NCBI RefSeq assembly: GCF_001074565.1
Contig: NZ_JUQX01000018.1
Span: 124,001-188,000, forward strand
Direction of reading: 5' to 3'
Source: Streptococcus pseudopneumoniae
GTDB lineage: Bacteria; Bacillota; Bacilli; Lactobacillales; Streptococcaceae
DNA length: 64,000 bases
The notes under the pieces were generated by a model that made no database searches, was not told the DNA's origin, and saw only the letters and a program-made list of their open reading frames with translations. The translations under genes and the position numbers were made by a program. Positions 20,259 through 30,528 of this stretch are shown here, in pieces; positions within the stretch are counted from its first letter, which is position 1, and each line of letters begins with the position of its first letter.

Positions 20259-22574
20259 TTAGCTCAATGCGTCATCCATTGAAAGAACTTCGTGGAAGAC
20301 ACGTTGTGTCAATTCAGTTTTTTGTTCTGGAGTGAGGTATTTAGTGTTTACACAGTATCCAGAGATACGCACGATAACATCTTCACCTGACATGATCTTT
20401 TCGTAAACATCGTTCAAGTCCATAACGTTCAAGTTAACGTGTTGTCCACCGTTTTCGAAGTAACCATCAAGGATTGTTACCAAGTTATCAACTTGTTCGT
20501 CACGAGTCTTACCAAGAGCACGTGGAGAAACTTGAGTTGTCAATGAGATACCGTCAGCTGCGTAACCAAAGTCAAGGCTAGCAAGTGAGTTCAAGTTTTG
20601 CAACCATCCACCTTTAGCTTTGTTAGATGGGTTAGCACCTGGTGAGAAGAATTCAAGTTTAGACAAGTTCACAGAACCATCTTCGTTGAGGTATACACCC
20701 TTGTGGACTGGTGAGTTACCAGTTTGTTTAGAGTAAGCAACGTTAGATGTGATTGTCAAAAGTGATACTGTAGCTTCTGCGTCTTTGTAAAGTTTGTGGC
20801 TACGTAGACGAGTTGTGTAAGCTTCGATCAACCATTCTGCCAATTCGTTTGAACGTGGGTCATCTTCACCCCAACGTGGGTATTCACCGATTGTTTCATA
20901 ATCGTAGATGTAGCCATCCTCATCACGGATTGGTTTAACAGTGGCGTATTTAATCGCTGACAATGTATCAACAGTGTTAGCAAATCCACAGATACCGAAT
21001 CCCATGTTGGCACGTTGTTTAGTCGGCAAGAAGGCCATTTGAACAGCTTCGTAGTTGTACTTGTCAGTCATGTAGTGGATGATGTTCAAAGCATCTACAT
21101 AAGTGTCAGTCAACCAATCAAGAGATTTTTCAAAGTTCGCTTTAACTGATTCGAATTCAAGAACTTCGTCACGGATAGGATCGATGTCAAATACTTTGTA
21201 GTCTTTGTGAACATCGTCGTAACCACCGTTCAAACCAGTAAGAAGGGCTTTAAGAACGTTTACACGAGCACCGAAGTACTGGATGTTGTGGCGTTGATCT
21301 TCGTTTTCTGGGTCAAGTGGTGACACACAGCATGAGATACAGCTCATTTCTCCGTATCCATCTTTAGCCATTGTTGTTACACCTTCGTATTGGATAGAAG
21401 AGTGTTTGTGGCTCATGTGCATACAGTAGCGACGGAAGTTGTATGGCAATTTGTCAGTCCAAAGAACTGTCAAGTTTGGCTCTGGAGAGTTACCGATGTT
21501 GTCAAGAGTGTTCAAGAAACGGTAGTCCATCTTAGTAACACGGTGACGACCGTCGTTACCCATACCAGCCATAGAAGTTGTGATGAATGTTGGGTCACCT
21601 GAGTACAATTGGTCATAAGCTTTTGTACGAGCAAATTTAACTGTACGAAGTTTCATAACGAAATCATCAACAAACTCTTGGATTTCTGATTCAGTAAATG
21701 TACCACGAGCAAGGTCACGTTCTGCAAAGATGTCCAATACGATTGGCACACGACCTAGAGATGTAGCGGCACCATTAATCACACGGCAGACAGCCATGAA
21801 AGCGATGTTAACCCATTGGATTGCTTCTTTAACGTTCATCGCTGGTTTGCGAACGTCAACTCCGTAAAGGTCACCCAAGCGAACAACTTGTTGCAATGCT
21901 TGGTATTGAAGGTTGATTTCTTCACGAAGACGAATTGTTTCTTCATCGATTTCTTCGATTGAGTTCCAGTCGTTTACTTTTTCTTGCATCAAGTAGTCTG
22001 CACCGTAAAGAGCAAGACGTGCGTAAACACCGATGATACGTCCACGTGAATATGCATCTGGAAGACCAGTTACAGTGTGAGCGTGGCGAGCACGACGGAT
22101 GTTTGAAGTGTAGGCACGGAAGATACCGTCGTTAACTGTTGTTACATATTTAGTAAAGATTTCGTGAACAGCTGGATCTGGTTCGTATCCATTTTCTTTC
22201 AAAGTAGTTTCAGCCATACGGATACCACCTTTTGGCATGAAGTTCAATTTGAAGAGTTCATCATTTTGGATACCAAAGATCAATTCGTTTTCTTTGTCGA
22301 TAAATCCGGCAGGAATATCAGCAATAGATGTTGGACGAGTGTCCATTGGGAAACGAGTTTCTTCGTAGTGAGCCTTAGTTTCTTCTACAATTTTTTTGAT
22401 GTGAAGTGAACGTTCTGTTGGTCCAGCAAGGAAGCTTTCATCTCCATCATAAGGTGTATAGTTAGCTTGAACAAAGCGAGAAATACTTGCTTTTTCTTTC
22501 CAATCTACGCCTTTGAAGCCTTCCCAAGCTTTATCAAAAATGTCTTGTGCTTCAACAACTGTCTTAACAACCAT
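20259..22574 (-). CDS. pflB: Pyruvate formate-lyase
   Basis: This 771-residue glycyl-radical enzyme converts pyruvate and CoA to acetyl-CoA and formate in mixed-acid fermentation. The adjacent catalytic cysteines are in [11 protein letters not shown] near residue 411. The glycyl-radical motif [13 protein letters not shown] lies near the C-terminus. The ATG at 22574 follows GAGGACATTAAC and gives the streptococcal N-terminus [13 protein letters not shown]; an upstream in-frame ATG at 22610 has no clear ribosome site. The activating enzyme gene is not adjacent. A cre site overlaps the promoter. Confidence 0.95.
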   Translation of the reverse strand: MVVKTVVEAQDIFDKAWEGFKGVDWKEKASISRFVQANYTPYDGDESFLAGPTERSLHIKKIVEETKAHYEETRFPMDTRPTSIADIPAGFIDKENELIFGIQNDELFKLNFMPKGGIRMAETTLKENGYEPDPAVHEIFTKYVTTVNDGIFRAYTSNIRRARHAHTVTGLPDAYSRGRIIGVYARLALYGADYLMQEKVNDWNSIEEIDEETIRLREEINLQYQALQQVVRLGDLYGVDVRKPAMNVKEAIQWVNIAFMAVCRVINGAATSLGRVPIVLDIFAERDLARGTFTESEIQEFVDDFVMKLRTVKFARTKAYDQLYSGDPTFITTSMAGMGNDGRHRVTKMDYRFLNTLDNIGNSPEPNLTVLWTDKLPYNFRRYCMHMSHKHSSIQYEGVTTMAKDGYGEMSCISCCVSPLDPENEDQRHNIQYFGARVNVLKALLTGLNGGYDDVHKDYKVFDIDPIRDEVLEFESVKANFEKSLDWLTDTYVDALNIIHYMTDKYNYEAVQMAFLPTKQRANMGFGICGFANTVDTLSAIKYATVKPIRDEDGYIYDYETIGEYPRWGEDDPRSNELAEWLIEAYTTRLRSHKLYKDAEATVSLLTITSNVAYSKQTGNSPVHKGVYLNEDGSVNLSKLEFFSPGANPSNKAKGGWLQNLNSLASLDFGYAADGISLTTQVSPRALGKTRDEQVDNLVTILDGYFENGGQHVNLNVMDLNDVYEKIMSGEDVIVRISGYCVNTKYLTPEQKTELTQRVFHEVLSMDDALS

Positions 22575-22629
22575 GTTAATGTCCTCATTTTTCTTTCTAG
22601 TAACAGCCATCTGTTACATTCATGAGTCA

Positions 22630-22656
22630 AGTATACCATACAGTAACCGATTTCAA
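22630..22656 (-). promoter_or_regulatory. pfl promoter and cre site
   Basis: On the minus strand an extended -10 TGGTATACT ends at 22630. TTGAAATCGGTTACT at 22656-22642 matches all 15 positions of the CcpA consensus WTGNAANCGNWNNCW and covers the -35 region. CcpA control of pfl would tie mixed-acid fermentation to sugar supply, a known streptococcal pattern. Matched by eye only. Confidence 0.68.
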
Positions 22657-22692
22657 CAAGCGAAATCCGGCTTTTTTGTTACTTTCTTTTCT

Positions 22693-22725
22693 AATACAGT
22701 CCATTTTTGGACACAATCTGTATTA
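22693..22725. repeat. Nested inverted repeat between pfl and dinB
   Basis: AATACAG (22693-22699) and CTGTATT (22719-22725) enclose a second hairpin TCCA-TTTT-TGGA. It sits about 40 bases upstream of the pfl -35 region and ahead of the dinB promoter. It is not followed by a T run on either strand. It could be an operator for either divergent gene. Confidence 0.4.
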
Positions 22726-22749
22726 TATTTTTGAAAGTAGGATTACTCT

Positions 22750-22779
22750 TTTCCATTTTTTCAGAAAAAAAGGTATAAT
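22750..22779 (+). promoter_or_regulatory. dinB promoter
   Basis: TTTCCA (22750-22755) and TATAAT (22774-22779) are 18 bases apart, 32 bases before the dinB start. Confidence 0.5.
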
Positions 22780-22810
22780 GAATAGAAAATGACGCTAGAA
22801 AGGTGCAATA

Positions 22811-23872
22811 ATGCTCATATTTCCATTGATTAATGATCTGTCAAGAAAAATCATCCACATCGACATGGATGCCTTTTTTGCTGCGGTGGAAATACGAGAC
22901 AATCCTAAATTAAAAGGAAAACCTGTCATCATTGGAAGCGACCCTAGACAAACTGGCGGACGAGGAGTTGTTTCTACTTGTAGCTACGAGGCACGAGCCT
23001 TTGGTATTCACTCTGCCATGAGTTCTAAAGAAGCTTATGAGCGTTGCCCCCAAGCCGTCTTTATCTCCGGGAATTATGAAAAGTATAAGGCAGTTGGACT
23101 TGAGATTCGAGCTATTTTTAAACGCTACACTGATTTGATTGAACCCATGAGTATTGACGAAGCCTACTTGGATGTGACAGAAAATAAACTCGGTATCAAG
23201 TCAGCTGTTAAAATAGCTCGCCTCATCCAACAAGATATCTGGCAGGAGCTACATCTGACTGCTTCTGCAGGCGTCTCTTATAACAAATTCTTAGCTAAAA
23301 TGGCTAGTGACTATCAAAAACCACATGGTTTAACAGTCATCCTCCCAGATCAGGCTGAGGATTTTCTCAAACAAATGGACATTGCTAAGTTTCATGGAGT
23401 TGGCAAGAAGAGCGTTGAAAAACTGCATGAAATGGGCATTTATACTGGCGCAGACTTATTGGATGTCTCAGAAGTCACTTTAATCGATCGGTTTGGCAGA
23501 CTCGGTTTTGATCTTTATCGAAAGGCTAGGGGCATTCATAATTCACCGGTCAAGGCCAATCGTATTCGCAAGTCTATTGGCAAGGAAAAAACCTACGGAA
23601 AAATCCTACACGTAGAAGAAGACATCAAAAAAGAGCTGACTCTTCTCTCAGAAAAGGTAGCTCACAATCTCAGCCAACAAGGCAAAGCTGGAAAAATCAT
23701 TATCCTAAAAATACGATATGCTGACTTCTCTACTCTAACTAGACGAAAAAGCCTCCCACAAGCAACACAGGATGCTAGTCAGATTTCTCAAACTGCCCTT
23801 CAACTCTACGAAGAACTAGCTGAAAAAGAAAAAGGCATTCGTTTGCTAGGAGTCACAGTAACAGGATTTTAA
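22811..23872 (+). CDS. dinB: Y-family DNA polymerase IV
   Basis: This 353-residue translesion polymerase has the first catalytic aspartate in [14 protein letters not shown] near residue 16 and the second acidic pair in [13 protein letters not shown] near residue 110. [16 protein letters not shown] near residue 150 and the [14 protein letters not shown] helix-hairpin-helix near residue 198 follow. A C-terminal little-finger domain and the short tail GVTVTGF complete it. It copies damaged templates with low fidelity. It is divergent from pfl and ends at a hairpin shared with uppP. No SOS box is evident. Confidence 0.95.
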   Translation: MLIFPLINDLSRKIIHIDMDAFFAAVEIRDNPKLKGKPVIIGSDPRQTGGRGVVSTCSYEARAFGIHSAMSSKEAYERCPQAVFISGNYEKYKAVGLEIRAIFKRYTDLIEPMSIDEAYLDVTENKLGIKSAVKIARLIQQDIWQELHLTASAGVSYNKFLAKMASDYQKPHGLTVILPDQAEDFLKQMDIAKFHGVGKKSVEKLHEMGIYTGADLLDVSEVTLIDRFGRLGFDLYRKARGIHNSPVKANRIRKSIGKEKTYGKILHVEEDIKKELTLLSEKVAHNLSQQGKAGKIIILKIRYADFSTLTRRKSLPQATQDASQISQTALQLYEELAEKEKGIRLLGVTVTGF

Positions 23873-23873
23873 A

Positions 23874-23906
23874 AAGCTTGAAGGAAGATTCCCTCAAGCT
23901 TTTTCT
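23874..23906. terminator. Bidirectional terminator, dinB and uppP
   Basis: AAAGCTTGAGGG-type arms (AAAGCTTGAAGGAA / TTCCCTCAAGCTTT) enclose a GA loop. A run of T follows on the plus strand and AAAA precedes it, so it can serve both convergent genes. Confidence 0.8.
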
Positions 23907-24751
23907 TATACAAATAAACGCACAAAACTATAGAGCAACAAGACACTACCGAGTACGATACGGTATTTACCAAAGAGGGTAAAGTCGTGCTTCTTCACAT
24001 AGCCAGTCAAGAAGCGAATAGCAACCATGCTGACCGCGAAGGCTACTCCCATAGCAACCAAAAGCAAGAACAGTTGTCCAAAACTCAAGAGTTGACCTGC
24101 TTTTATAAATTTGAAAATCTTTAAAGCACTAGCCCCAAACATAACAGGAATTCCGAGGTAGAAGGTAAACTCTGTTACGACAGAGCGACTCGTTCCATTT
24201 AACAAACCACCAACAATCGTCGCACCTGAACGGCTCGTTCCTGGGAAGAGGGCGAGGACTTGGAAGAGTCCGATATAGAGAGCTGTCTTGTAGGGAAGCT
24301 TTTCAAGTTCTGTGATTGTTGGTTCAATAGCTTGCGCCTTATTTCTTTTTTCAAGATAGATAAAGGCAACACCATAGATAATCAACATAATCGCAACTGA
24401 TACCATATTATGAAAATGAGTGTCAAACCAATCATCCAGCTTAAAGACTAACAATAAAGGCAAGGTCGCAACGAGGACTTTTGACCACAATTGCCAAGTT
24501 CGACGGACTTCCACCTTATTTTTACCAGGTTTGAAGGGATTGAGCTTGTTAAAGTAAATCACCATAACCGCTAAGATAGCACCGAGCTGAATGACAACAT
24601 TAAACATGGACATGAAGGCTTCATTTTGGTCCTTGTATTGTACAAATTCTTCAACCAAGATCAAGTGACCCGTACTTGAAATGGGCAACCATTCTGTAAT
24701 TCCTTCAACAATCCCAAAAAAGATCGACTTCAAAATTTCAATAAGATACAT
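23906..24751 (-). CDS. uppP: Undecaprenyl-diphosphatase UppP/BacA
   Basis: This 281-residue polytopic membrane protein has the signatures of the BacA family: [20 protein letters not shown] near residues 13-32 and [14 protein letters not shown] near residue 168. It removes a phosphate from undecaprenyl diphosphate, recycling the lipid carrier for peptidoglycan, teichoic acid and capsule, and gives bacitracin tolerance. About seven hydrophobic spans are visible. An extended -10 (TGCTATAAT) at about 24784-24776 and AAGGAG precede it. Confidence 0.95.
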   Translation of the reverse strand: MYLIEILKSIFFGIVEGITEWLPISSTGHLILVEEFVQYKDQNEAFMSMFNVVIQLGAILAVMVIYFNKLNPFKPGKNKVEVRRTWQLWSKVLVATLPLLLVFKLDDWFDTHFHNMVSVAIMLIIYGVAFIYLEKRNKAQAIEPTITELEKLPYKTALYIGLFQVLALFPGTSRSGATIVGGLLNGTSRSVVTEFTFYLGIPVMFGASALKIFKFIKAGQLLSFGQLFLLLVAMGVAFAVSMVAIRFLTGYVKKHDFTLFGKYRIVLGSVLLLYSFVRLFV

Positions 24752-24810
24752 GTATTACTCCTTTTTCTGTCCTCTATTATAGCATAATTTCAGATTCTGC
24801 GATAGGTTTT

Positions 24811-26700
24811 TTAGAAGGCACCGATGCTACCACCACCTCCGCCTCCTGAGAATCCTCCACCTGAAGAACCACTTCCAGAAGATACGGAGTAGTTGCTTGC
24901 TGTGTTTGCAATACTAGCATAGTGACTCATTTGAGCAGTTGAATGATAAAACATGCTGTGCCAGCCATAAGCTACATAAAGATTGATATCTGGATTCTCA
25001 ACTTGAATCTGATAAGATTTCATCAAATGACTCACCTTGTCCGCATAACCAAATAAAGTAGCATAGACAAGGAGGCGATTCCAAAGAACAATACTCTCTA
25101 ATTCTGCCTTGTCTAGATGGGCGATATCGCGAAGCATGTTTTCAAAACTAGTCCAGAGATAGTACGCTTCTAGTCCTTCTTCGTTTAAAACACCATCACG
25201 AGTATCAAATCGGGTTGTCCAATAATAGACGGCAGCTAACATCAAGCTCACAAACCCAAGGATAGGAAGTGGCAGGGAAAAATACCCGTGAGCATCCAAA
25301 CTGTACAAGAACCAGCCAAAACCAACGAAAGCAGGTAGAAGCGTAGAGACACCTATCGTCAATCGCAAGATTTTTTCGCCATTACTCAGTGGACGATAAT
25401 AATCTGGAAGTTGCAAAGAGGAAACCCGCTTTCTCACCCCATCCTGCATCTGCTTCAGAGCTTGCTCGAAAGACGACTTAAGCTTACGTCCTGTTTTCTG
25501 AATCCTTTTTTCATCAGCTGCTTTTGCACCTTGGTAAAGACTAGTTGACACTTGGTAATCTGCAAACAAATCTGAAACAAGCACTTCTTCTCTTCCTGAA
25601 AAGGCCAAATTAAGACAATCTTTTTCAAAACTTGCCAATCCTTTTTCTTTTACGACTTTTAGACGGACCTCATCTCCATTTGAGATGATTGAAATATTTC
25701 CACGGTCGATCACATCCAATAAGGTTGCCTGAACGAGTTGGTCAAAGGTGAACTTCCCTCCTCCCTTGGTCAAGGGACTGACTTCCTCTAAAGAAGTGGA
25801 GTAAACAGATTCCGATAAAACCATCGGTTCTAAGTCCATTGGCGGTTCGTAGAGACGGTGATTTTTAGCATGTTTCTTCGATGGGGAGGTTTTTCTTCGG
25901 TAAATGCGATAGAAAATGACACTAAAGACTAAAGAAAGCGAGAGTAAAAAAGGGATAACCCACGTAACCAGAGCTTTGCTTTGAGCTTTTTCAGCAGCAA
26001 TGGACTCCTCTATTTTTTCAAATTCTGCTAAACGATTGCCCTTCAATCCCTGATCCAAAGCTGTTCCAAAATCTTTTCTAGGCCAATAGGCATGCAATTC
26101 AACCCCACGCTGACGAGGTAGGTTCTGTAAATGAACACGATAATCACCACCTGTCTTCTCTACCTTGCCCTCTGTAAAGAGTTTCCCTGTATGAAAGAAA
26201 AGTTTTTCAGCTCCATTAAAGCCTGTTACCCGAAACTCAAAATTTTCGATAGGTTCTGAACTATCTGTCAAGGGTTGCCAATTAAGTTTCGCGATATCAT
26301 CATATAGAAATAGGAGGTTTTTTAGTTGCCATGTGATTACCACTTCAACGGTATCCCCTTCTTGGCCTGGATTATACACTTTTACAGTATAACCTTCCGA
26401 TTCTTCTATCACTTCACTATTGACATTCTCAATGGCGCTAGCATTTTTCCATACCTGAACCTTCGGACTGGGATCTATTTCAAAGCCCTTTGGCATCTTA
26501 CCAGAACGGCCAAGTCCTACTAGTTGTCCATTAAAGTCTTCATCAAAATAATAGACTACTTTCTCCCTAAATTCTGCCGTATTATCTGCATGAATATACA
26601 AATCACCTTGGTAAGAGCGAATCTTAAAATCAACCGCAAAAACAGAGAGTGGTAAAATACAAAACAAGCTAAATAAAAGCACGAAAAAAGTCTTTTTCAT
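24811..26700 (-). CDS. DUF2207 membrane protein
   Basis: This 629-residue protein has a signal peptide (MKKTFFVLLFSLFCILPLSVFA) and an extracellular domain of about 220 residues that matches DUF2207. A transmembrane helix lies near residue 245, a cytoplasmic region follows, two more helices lie near residues 455-500, and the tail is glycine- and serine-rich, ending GGGFSGGGGGGSIGAF. Family members are widespread in Gram-positives with unknown function. The tail resembles that of TPM-type proteins. It is a single gene between uppP and the divergent ABC importer. Confidence 0.85.
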   Translation of the reverse strand: MKKTFFVLLFSLFCILPLSVFAVDFKIRSYQGDLYIHADNTAEFREKVVYYFDEDFNGQLVGLGRSGKMPKGFEIDPSPKVQVWKNASAIENVNSEVIEESEGYTVKVYNPGQEGDTVEVVITWQLKNLLFLYDDIAKLNWQPLTDSSEPIENFEFRVTGFNGAEKLFFHTGKLFTEGKVEKTGGDYRVHLQNLPRQRGVELHAYWPRKDFGTALDQGLKGNRLAEFEKIEESIAAEKAQSKALVTWVIPFLLSLSLVFSVIFYRIYRRKTSPSKKHAKNHRLYEPPMDLEPMVLSESVYSTSLEEVSPLTKGGGKFTFDQLVQATLLDVIDRGNISIISNGDEVRLKVVKEKGLASFEKDCLNLAFSGREEVLVSDLFADYQVSTSLYQGAKAADEKRIQKTGRKLKSSFEQALKQMQDGVRKRVSSLQLPDYYRPLSNGEKILRLTIGVSTLLPAFVGFGWFLYSLDAHGYFSLPLPILGFVSLMLAAVYYWTTRFDTRDGVLNEEGLEAYYLWTSFENMLRDIAHLDKAELESIVLWNRLLVYATLFGYADKVSHLMKSYQIQVENPDINLYVAYGWHSMFYHSTAQMSHYASIANTASNYSVSSGSGSSGGGFSGGGGGGSIGAF

Positions 26701-26765
26701 AACACAATCCCCTTTTTATCTTTGCTGTCATTATATCATTTTTTATAAGTAAAGGCTTACTTGTA

Positions 26766-26794
26766 TTGAAAATCTCACCATTTTTAGATACAAT
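26766..26794 (+). promoter_or_regulatory. Promoter of the amino-acid ABC operon
   Basis: TTGAAA (26766-26771) and TACAAT (26789-26794) are separated by 17 bases, 38 bases ahead of the start codon; AGGAG precedes the ATG. Confidence 0.65.
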
Positions 26795-26832
26795 AGAGAG
26801 AAGTCATTTTTAGACTAGAAATAGGAGAAAAC

Positions 26833-28398
26833 ATGAAAAAATTATGCTTATCTATTCTTGCTAGCCTAGCCCTTACATTAGGACTAGCTAGCCAAGTCCA
26901 AGCCGACGAATATTTACGCATCGGAATGGAGGCAGCTTACGCTCCCTTTAACTGGACCCAAGACGACGATAGTAATGGTGCTGTTAAAATCGACGGTACC
27001 AATCAATATGCCAATGGCTACGATGTCCAAATCGCTAAAAAGATTGCCAAAGACTTAGGTAAGGAGCCTTTGGTCGTTAAAACCAAGTGGGAAGGACTTG
27101 TCCCAGCCCTTACTTCTGGCAAAATCGATATGATTATTGCAGGTATGAGCCCAACGGCTGAACGCAAACAAGAAATTGCCTTTTCAAGCAGTTACTATAC
27201 CAGTGAACCTGTTCTATTGGTCAAAAAGGACTCTGCCTATGCCAATGCCAAATCTTTAAACGACTTTAGTGGAGCAAGAATCACGTCCCAACAAGGTGTT
27301 TACCTTTATGATTTGATTTCCCAAATCCCTGGTGTCAAGAAAGAAACAGCTATGGGCGACTTTTCCCAAATGCGCCAAGCTCTTGAGGCTGGTGTTATTG
27401 ACGCCTATGTTTCGGAACGCCCTGAAGCTCTAACTGCTGAAGCCGCTAACTCTAAGTTTCAGATGGTCCAAGTAGAACCAGGTTTCAAGACCGGAGAAGA
27501 AGATACTGCTATTGCCATTGGACTTCGTAAAGATGACAGTCGTATCAGCCAAATCAATGCTAGTATTGAAACCATCTCCAAAGATGAACAAGTTGCACTG
27601 ATGGATCGGATGATTAAAGAGCAGCCGGTGGAGGCGACAACAACGGAGGAAGAAAGCAGCTTCTTTAGTCAAGTCGCTAAGATTCTTTCTGAAAACTGGC
27701 AACAGCTCTTGCGTGGTGCAGGTGTCACTCTTTTAATCTCAATCATCGGAACTATCGTAGGTCTCATTATCGGTCTTGCCATTGGTGTCTTCCGTACGGC
27801 TCCTCTCTCTGAAAACAAAGCCATTTACGGCCTACAAAAACTAGTCGGTTGGATTCTCAATGTCTATATTGAAATCTTCCGTGGTACACCGATGATTGTT
27901 CAATCCATGGTTATCTACTATGGGACTGCTCAAGCTTTCGGTATCAATCTCGACCGGACACTGGCTGCTATCTTTATCGTCTCAATCAACACGGGTGCCT
28001 ACATGACAGAAATCGTTCGTGGTGGTATTCTAGCAGTTGACAAGGGACAGTTCGAAGCTGCAACTGCTCTTGGTATGACCCACAATCAAACCATGCGTAA
28101 GATTGTCCTTCCTCAGGTTGTCCGTAATATTCTACCTGCTACTGGTAATGAGTTTGTCATCAATATCAAAGATACCTCTGTATTGAACGTTATTTCAGTT
28201 GTCGAGCTTTATTTCTCAGGAAATACTGTAGCGACTCAAACCTATCAATACTTCCAGACCTTTACCATCATTGCAGTGATTTACTTTGTCCTCACCTTCA
28301 CTGTGACCCGTGTCCTACGTTTTATCGAACGCTATATGGACATGGACACTTACACTACAGGTGCTAACCAAATGCAAACGGGGGATTTGAAAAAATGA
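26833..28398 (+). CDS. Glutamine-type ABC transporter, binding protein fused to permease
   Basis: This 521-residue fusion has a signal peptide (ends VQADE, about residue 25), then a family-3 solute-binding domain of about 240 residues ([31 protein letters not shown]). The membrane permease domain starts near residue 285 and has the EAA-loop motif [21 protein letters not shown] near residue 416. Polar amino acids, probably glutamine or glutamate, are imported with the ATPase encoded next. The binding domain is tethered to the membrane by the fusion, as in other streptococcal GlnPH-type importers. Confidence 0.93.
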   Translation: MKKLCLSILASLALTLGLASQVQADEYLRIGMEAAYAPFNWTQDDDSNGAVKIDGTNQYANGYDVQIAKKIAKDLGKEPLVVKTKWEGLVPALTSGKIDMIIAGMSPTAERKQEIAFSSSYYTSEPVLLVKKDSAYANAKSLNDFSGARITSQQGVYLYDLISQIPGVKKETAMGDFSQMRQALEAGVIDAYVSERPEALTAEAANSKFQMVQVEPGFKTGEEDTAIAIGLRKDDSRISQINASIETISKDEQVALMDRMIKEQPVEATTTEEESSFFSQVAKILSENWQQLLRGAGVTLLISIIGTIVGLIIGLAIGVFRTAPLSENKAIYGLQKLVGWILNVYIEIFRGTPMIVQSMVIYYGTAQAFGINLDRTLAAIFIVSINTGAYMTEIVRGGILAVDKGQFEAATALGMTHNQTMRKIVLPQVVRNILPATGNEFVINIKDTSVLNVISVVELYFSGNTVATQTYQYFQTFTIIAVIYFVLTFTVTRVLRFIERYMDMDTYTTGANQMQTGDLKK

Positions 28399-29135
28399 CA
28401 CAACCAATCCTTGAAATCAAACACCTAAAAAAATCCTATGGACAAAATGAAGTGTTAAAAGACATTTCTCTCACCGTCCATAAAGGAGAGGTTATTTCTA
28501 TCATCGGAAGCTCGGGAAGCGGAAAATCAACCTTCCTTCGTTCGATTAATTTACTAGAAACACCTACAGGAGGAGAGATTCTCTATCGCGGAGAAAATGT
28601 CCTGGAAAAAGGCTATAACCTCACCCATTATCGTGAAAAGCTCGGTATGGTTTTCCAATCTTTCAATCTCTTTGAAAATCTGAATGTCCTCGAAAATACC
28701 ATCGTCGCCCAAACGACAGTACTCAAACGTGACCACTCTGAAGCTGAAAAAATTGCCAAAGAGAATCTTGAAAAAGTTGGTATGGGAGAACGTTACTGGC
28801 AAGCCAAGCCGAAGCAACTTTCTGGTGGACAAAAGCAACGTGTAGCTATCGCTCGTGCACTCTCCATGAATCCTGACGCCATTCTCTTCGACGAACCAAC
28901 ATCTGCCCTTGACCCCGAAATGGTCGGAGAAGTCCTCAAAATTATGCAGGATTTGGCTCAAGAGGGCTTGACCATGATTGTCGTAACCCACGAAATGGAG
29001 TTCGCTCGCGATGTCTCTCACCGTGTCATCTTTATGGATAAAGGCGTCATTGCTGAAGAAGGCAAACCAGAAGACCTTTTCACGAACCCTAAAGAAGAAC
29101 GGACAAAAGAATTCCTTCAGCGTTATCTCAGTTAA
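28395..29135 (+). CDS. Amino-acid ABC transporter ATPase
   Basis: This 246-residue nucleotide-binding subunit has Walker [10 protein letters not shown] near residue 37, a Q-loop at VFQSFNL, signature LSGGQKQR near residue 140, Walker [12 protein letters not shown] near residue 160 and the H-loop in VVTHEM. Its start overlaps the end of the permease gene by four bases (ATGA), so the two are translationally coupled. It powers the glutamine-type importer. A terminator follows directly. Confidence 0.95.
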   Translation: MTQPILEIKHLKKSYGQNEVLKDISLTVHKGEVISIIGSSGSGKSTFLRSINLLETPTGGEILYRGENVLEKGYNLTHYREKLGMVFQSFNLFENLNVLENTIVAQTTVLKRDHSEAEKIAKENLEKVGMGERYWQAKPKQLSGGQKQRVAIARALSMNPDAILFDEPTSALDPEMVGEVLKIMQDLAQEGLTMIVVTHEMEFARDVSHRVIFMDKGVIAEEGKPEDLFTNPKEERTKEFLQRYLS

Positions 29136-29140
29136 TAAAT

Positions 29141-29172
29141 AAAGACTGCATACAGAATGCAGTCTTTTTAGT
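29141..29172 (+). terminator. Terminator of amino-acid ABC operon
   Basis: AAGACTGCAT and ATGCAGTCTT arms enclose ACAGA and are followed by TTTTAG. Confidence 0.85.
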
Positions 29173-29186
29173 TTGTAATTGTAAAG

Positions 29187-29217
29187 AAAAGGCAGACCCG
29201 ATTCAGGAATCTGCCTG
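29187..29217 (-). terminator. Terminator of the 71-residue HTH-like gene
   Basis: On the minus strand AGGCAGA and TCTGCCT arms enclose 13 bases and are followed by TTTTC, 10 bases past the stop codon. Confidence 0.65.
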
Positions 29218-29227
29218 TAACCACAGT

Positions 29228-29443
29228 TCAATCTTCAAATTTTTCATGATTTTTTTCATAGAAATCGATTAAACTAAGAGCTGTTTCAAATGAAATATTT
29301 TTAACTTTTGCGCGTCCTTGCGCTAGGGCAATTATAGACATTTCACGCGCATTCGTTTCTTTAGAGATACGGTAACCTGTGATCTTCTTATCACGAACCC
29401 AGCCAACAACTGCTTCTACCTTTTCAAAGTTTGACTTAACCAT
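29228..29443 (-). CDS. 71-residue HTH-like small protein
   Basis: This small charged protein contains TGYRISKETNAREMSIIAL near residue 22 followed by NISFETALSLIDFYEKN. The spacing resembles small Cro/XRE-type helix-turn-helix proteins, where an ISKET helix leads into a recognition helix and a last helix begins with LETA. The match is weak and the recognition helix unusual. It has a near-consensus promoter and its own terminator, so it is a deliberate single-gene unit. I do not recognise a named gene. Confidence 0.72.
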   Translation of the reverse strand: MVKSNFEKVEAVVGWVRDKKITGYRISKETNAREMSIIALAQGRAKVKNISFETALSLIDFYEKNHEKFED

Positions 29444-29476
29444 GTTCTTCTCCTGAATTATTCTTTACAATTCCTA

Positions 29477-29505
29477 ATTGTATACGTTTTTATTTCATCT
29501 GTCAA
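29477..29505 (-). promoter_or_regulatory. Promoter of the 71-residue gene
   Basis: On the minus strand TTGACA (29505-29500) and TACAAT (29482-29477) are separated by 17 bases, near consensus, 33 bases before the start codon. Confidence 0.7.
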
Positions 29506-29549
29506 TAAAAAAACATATATTCGTCACAACTATATTATTCTGCATATTT

Positions 29550-30446
29550 TTATTTGGCTTTTAAAGCCGATAATATATGAGTTCTTATATCCTCAACTCC
29601 ATTAGGATTTGCTGGTAGGAAAATTGTATTATTTCCTTCTTTTTCTGCAAAATTATTCAATGTGTCTAAATACTGGTTCGTTAATAGGATAGACATGATT
29701 TGTTCTTCAGTTAGTTCGACATTGGCTCCTTTTAACTCTTGGATAGAATCAGCAAGTCCGTCAACAATCGCTTTACGCTGCTCTGCAATCCCTACCCCAT
29801 GCAGGCGATCTTTTTCTGCTTCTGCTTCTGCTGCGGTTACGATCTTAATCTTATCTGCTTCAGCAAGTTCTTGCGCTGCAACTCTTTTACGTTGTGCAGC
29901 ATTGATTTCATTCATTGATTGTTTTACTTCAGCATCAGGTTCAACCTTAGTAATCAGCGTTTTGACAATGATATACCCATATGTAGACATTTCTTCTGCT
30001 ACTTGTTTTTGAACTTCTAATGCAATTTCATCTTTCTTCTCAAATAACTCATCTAAAGTTAACTTAGGTACAGATGAACGTAAAGCATCTTCGATATAGG
30101 ATTTAATCTGAGCTTCTGGACGCATCAATTTATAATAAGCATCCGTAACGTTGTTTTCATTAACTCGATATTGAGTAGCCACATTCATCGTCACAAATAC
30201 ATTATCCTGCGTCTTAGTTTCTACAACGATCTCACTTTGCAACAATCGTAGTTGGACTCTAGCCGCAATCCTATCAATTCCAAAAGGAGCTCGTACATGA
30301 ATACCACTATTACTCAACTTTTGGTATTTACCAAAGCGTTCAATAATAGCGACAGATTGTTGCCGTACTACATATACAGAACTAATTACAATCGCTGATA
30401 CTATCAGCACTAGAAAAAATAGAACAAGTAAAACATGTAAAACCAT
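29550..30446 (-). CDS. SPFH/band-7 (stomatin-like) membrane protein
   Basis: This 298-residue protein has one N-terminal transmembrane helix (residues about 5-27), then a prohibitin/stomatin core with QQSVAIIERFGKYQKL, TQDNVFVTMNVATQYRV and VTKVEPDAEVKQSMNEINAAQRKRVA. An alanine- and glutamate-rich coiled coil extends to about residue 230. Such proteins form oligomers in membrane microdomains and assist membrane proteases or lipid organisation. No NfeD partner is adjacent. It is a single leftward gene. Confidence 0.92.
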   Translation of the reverse strand: MVLHVLLVLFFLVLIVSAIVISSVYVVRQQSVAIIERFGKYQKLSNSGIHVRAPFGIDRIAARVQLRLLQSEIVVETKTQDNVFVTMNVATQYRVNENNVTDAYYKLMRPEAQIKSYIEDALRSSVPKLTLDELFEKKDEIALEVQKQVAEEMSTYGYIIVKTLITKVEPDAEVKQSMNEINAAQRKRVAAQELAEADKIKIVTAAEAEAEKDRLHGVGIAEQRKAIVDGLADSIQELKGANVELTEEQIMSILLTNQYLDTLNNFAEKEGNNTIFLPANPNGVEDIRTHILSALKAK

Positions 30447-30528
30447 GGGAATCTCCCCCTTTCATCACCCTCATTATAGCACCATCATATTAATTACGCA
30501 AATAATATGATAATAAATTTATTTTATT

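Noticed and set aside
28554-29231. 225-codon minus-strand frame across the ABC ATPase gene
   Set aside because: Antisense to an intact ATPase; runs through its terminator; no start signal.
29517-29526. Competence box (TATTCGTC) near the 71-codon gene
   Set aside because: One base off the consensus but in the wrong place: the TTGACA-TACAAT promoter lies downstream of it and explains the start.
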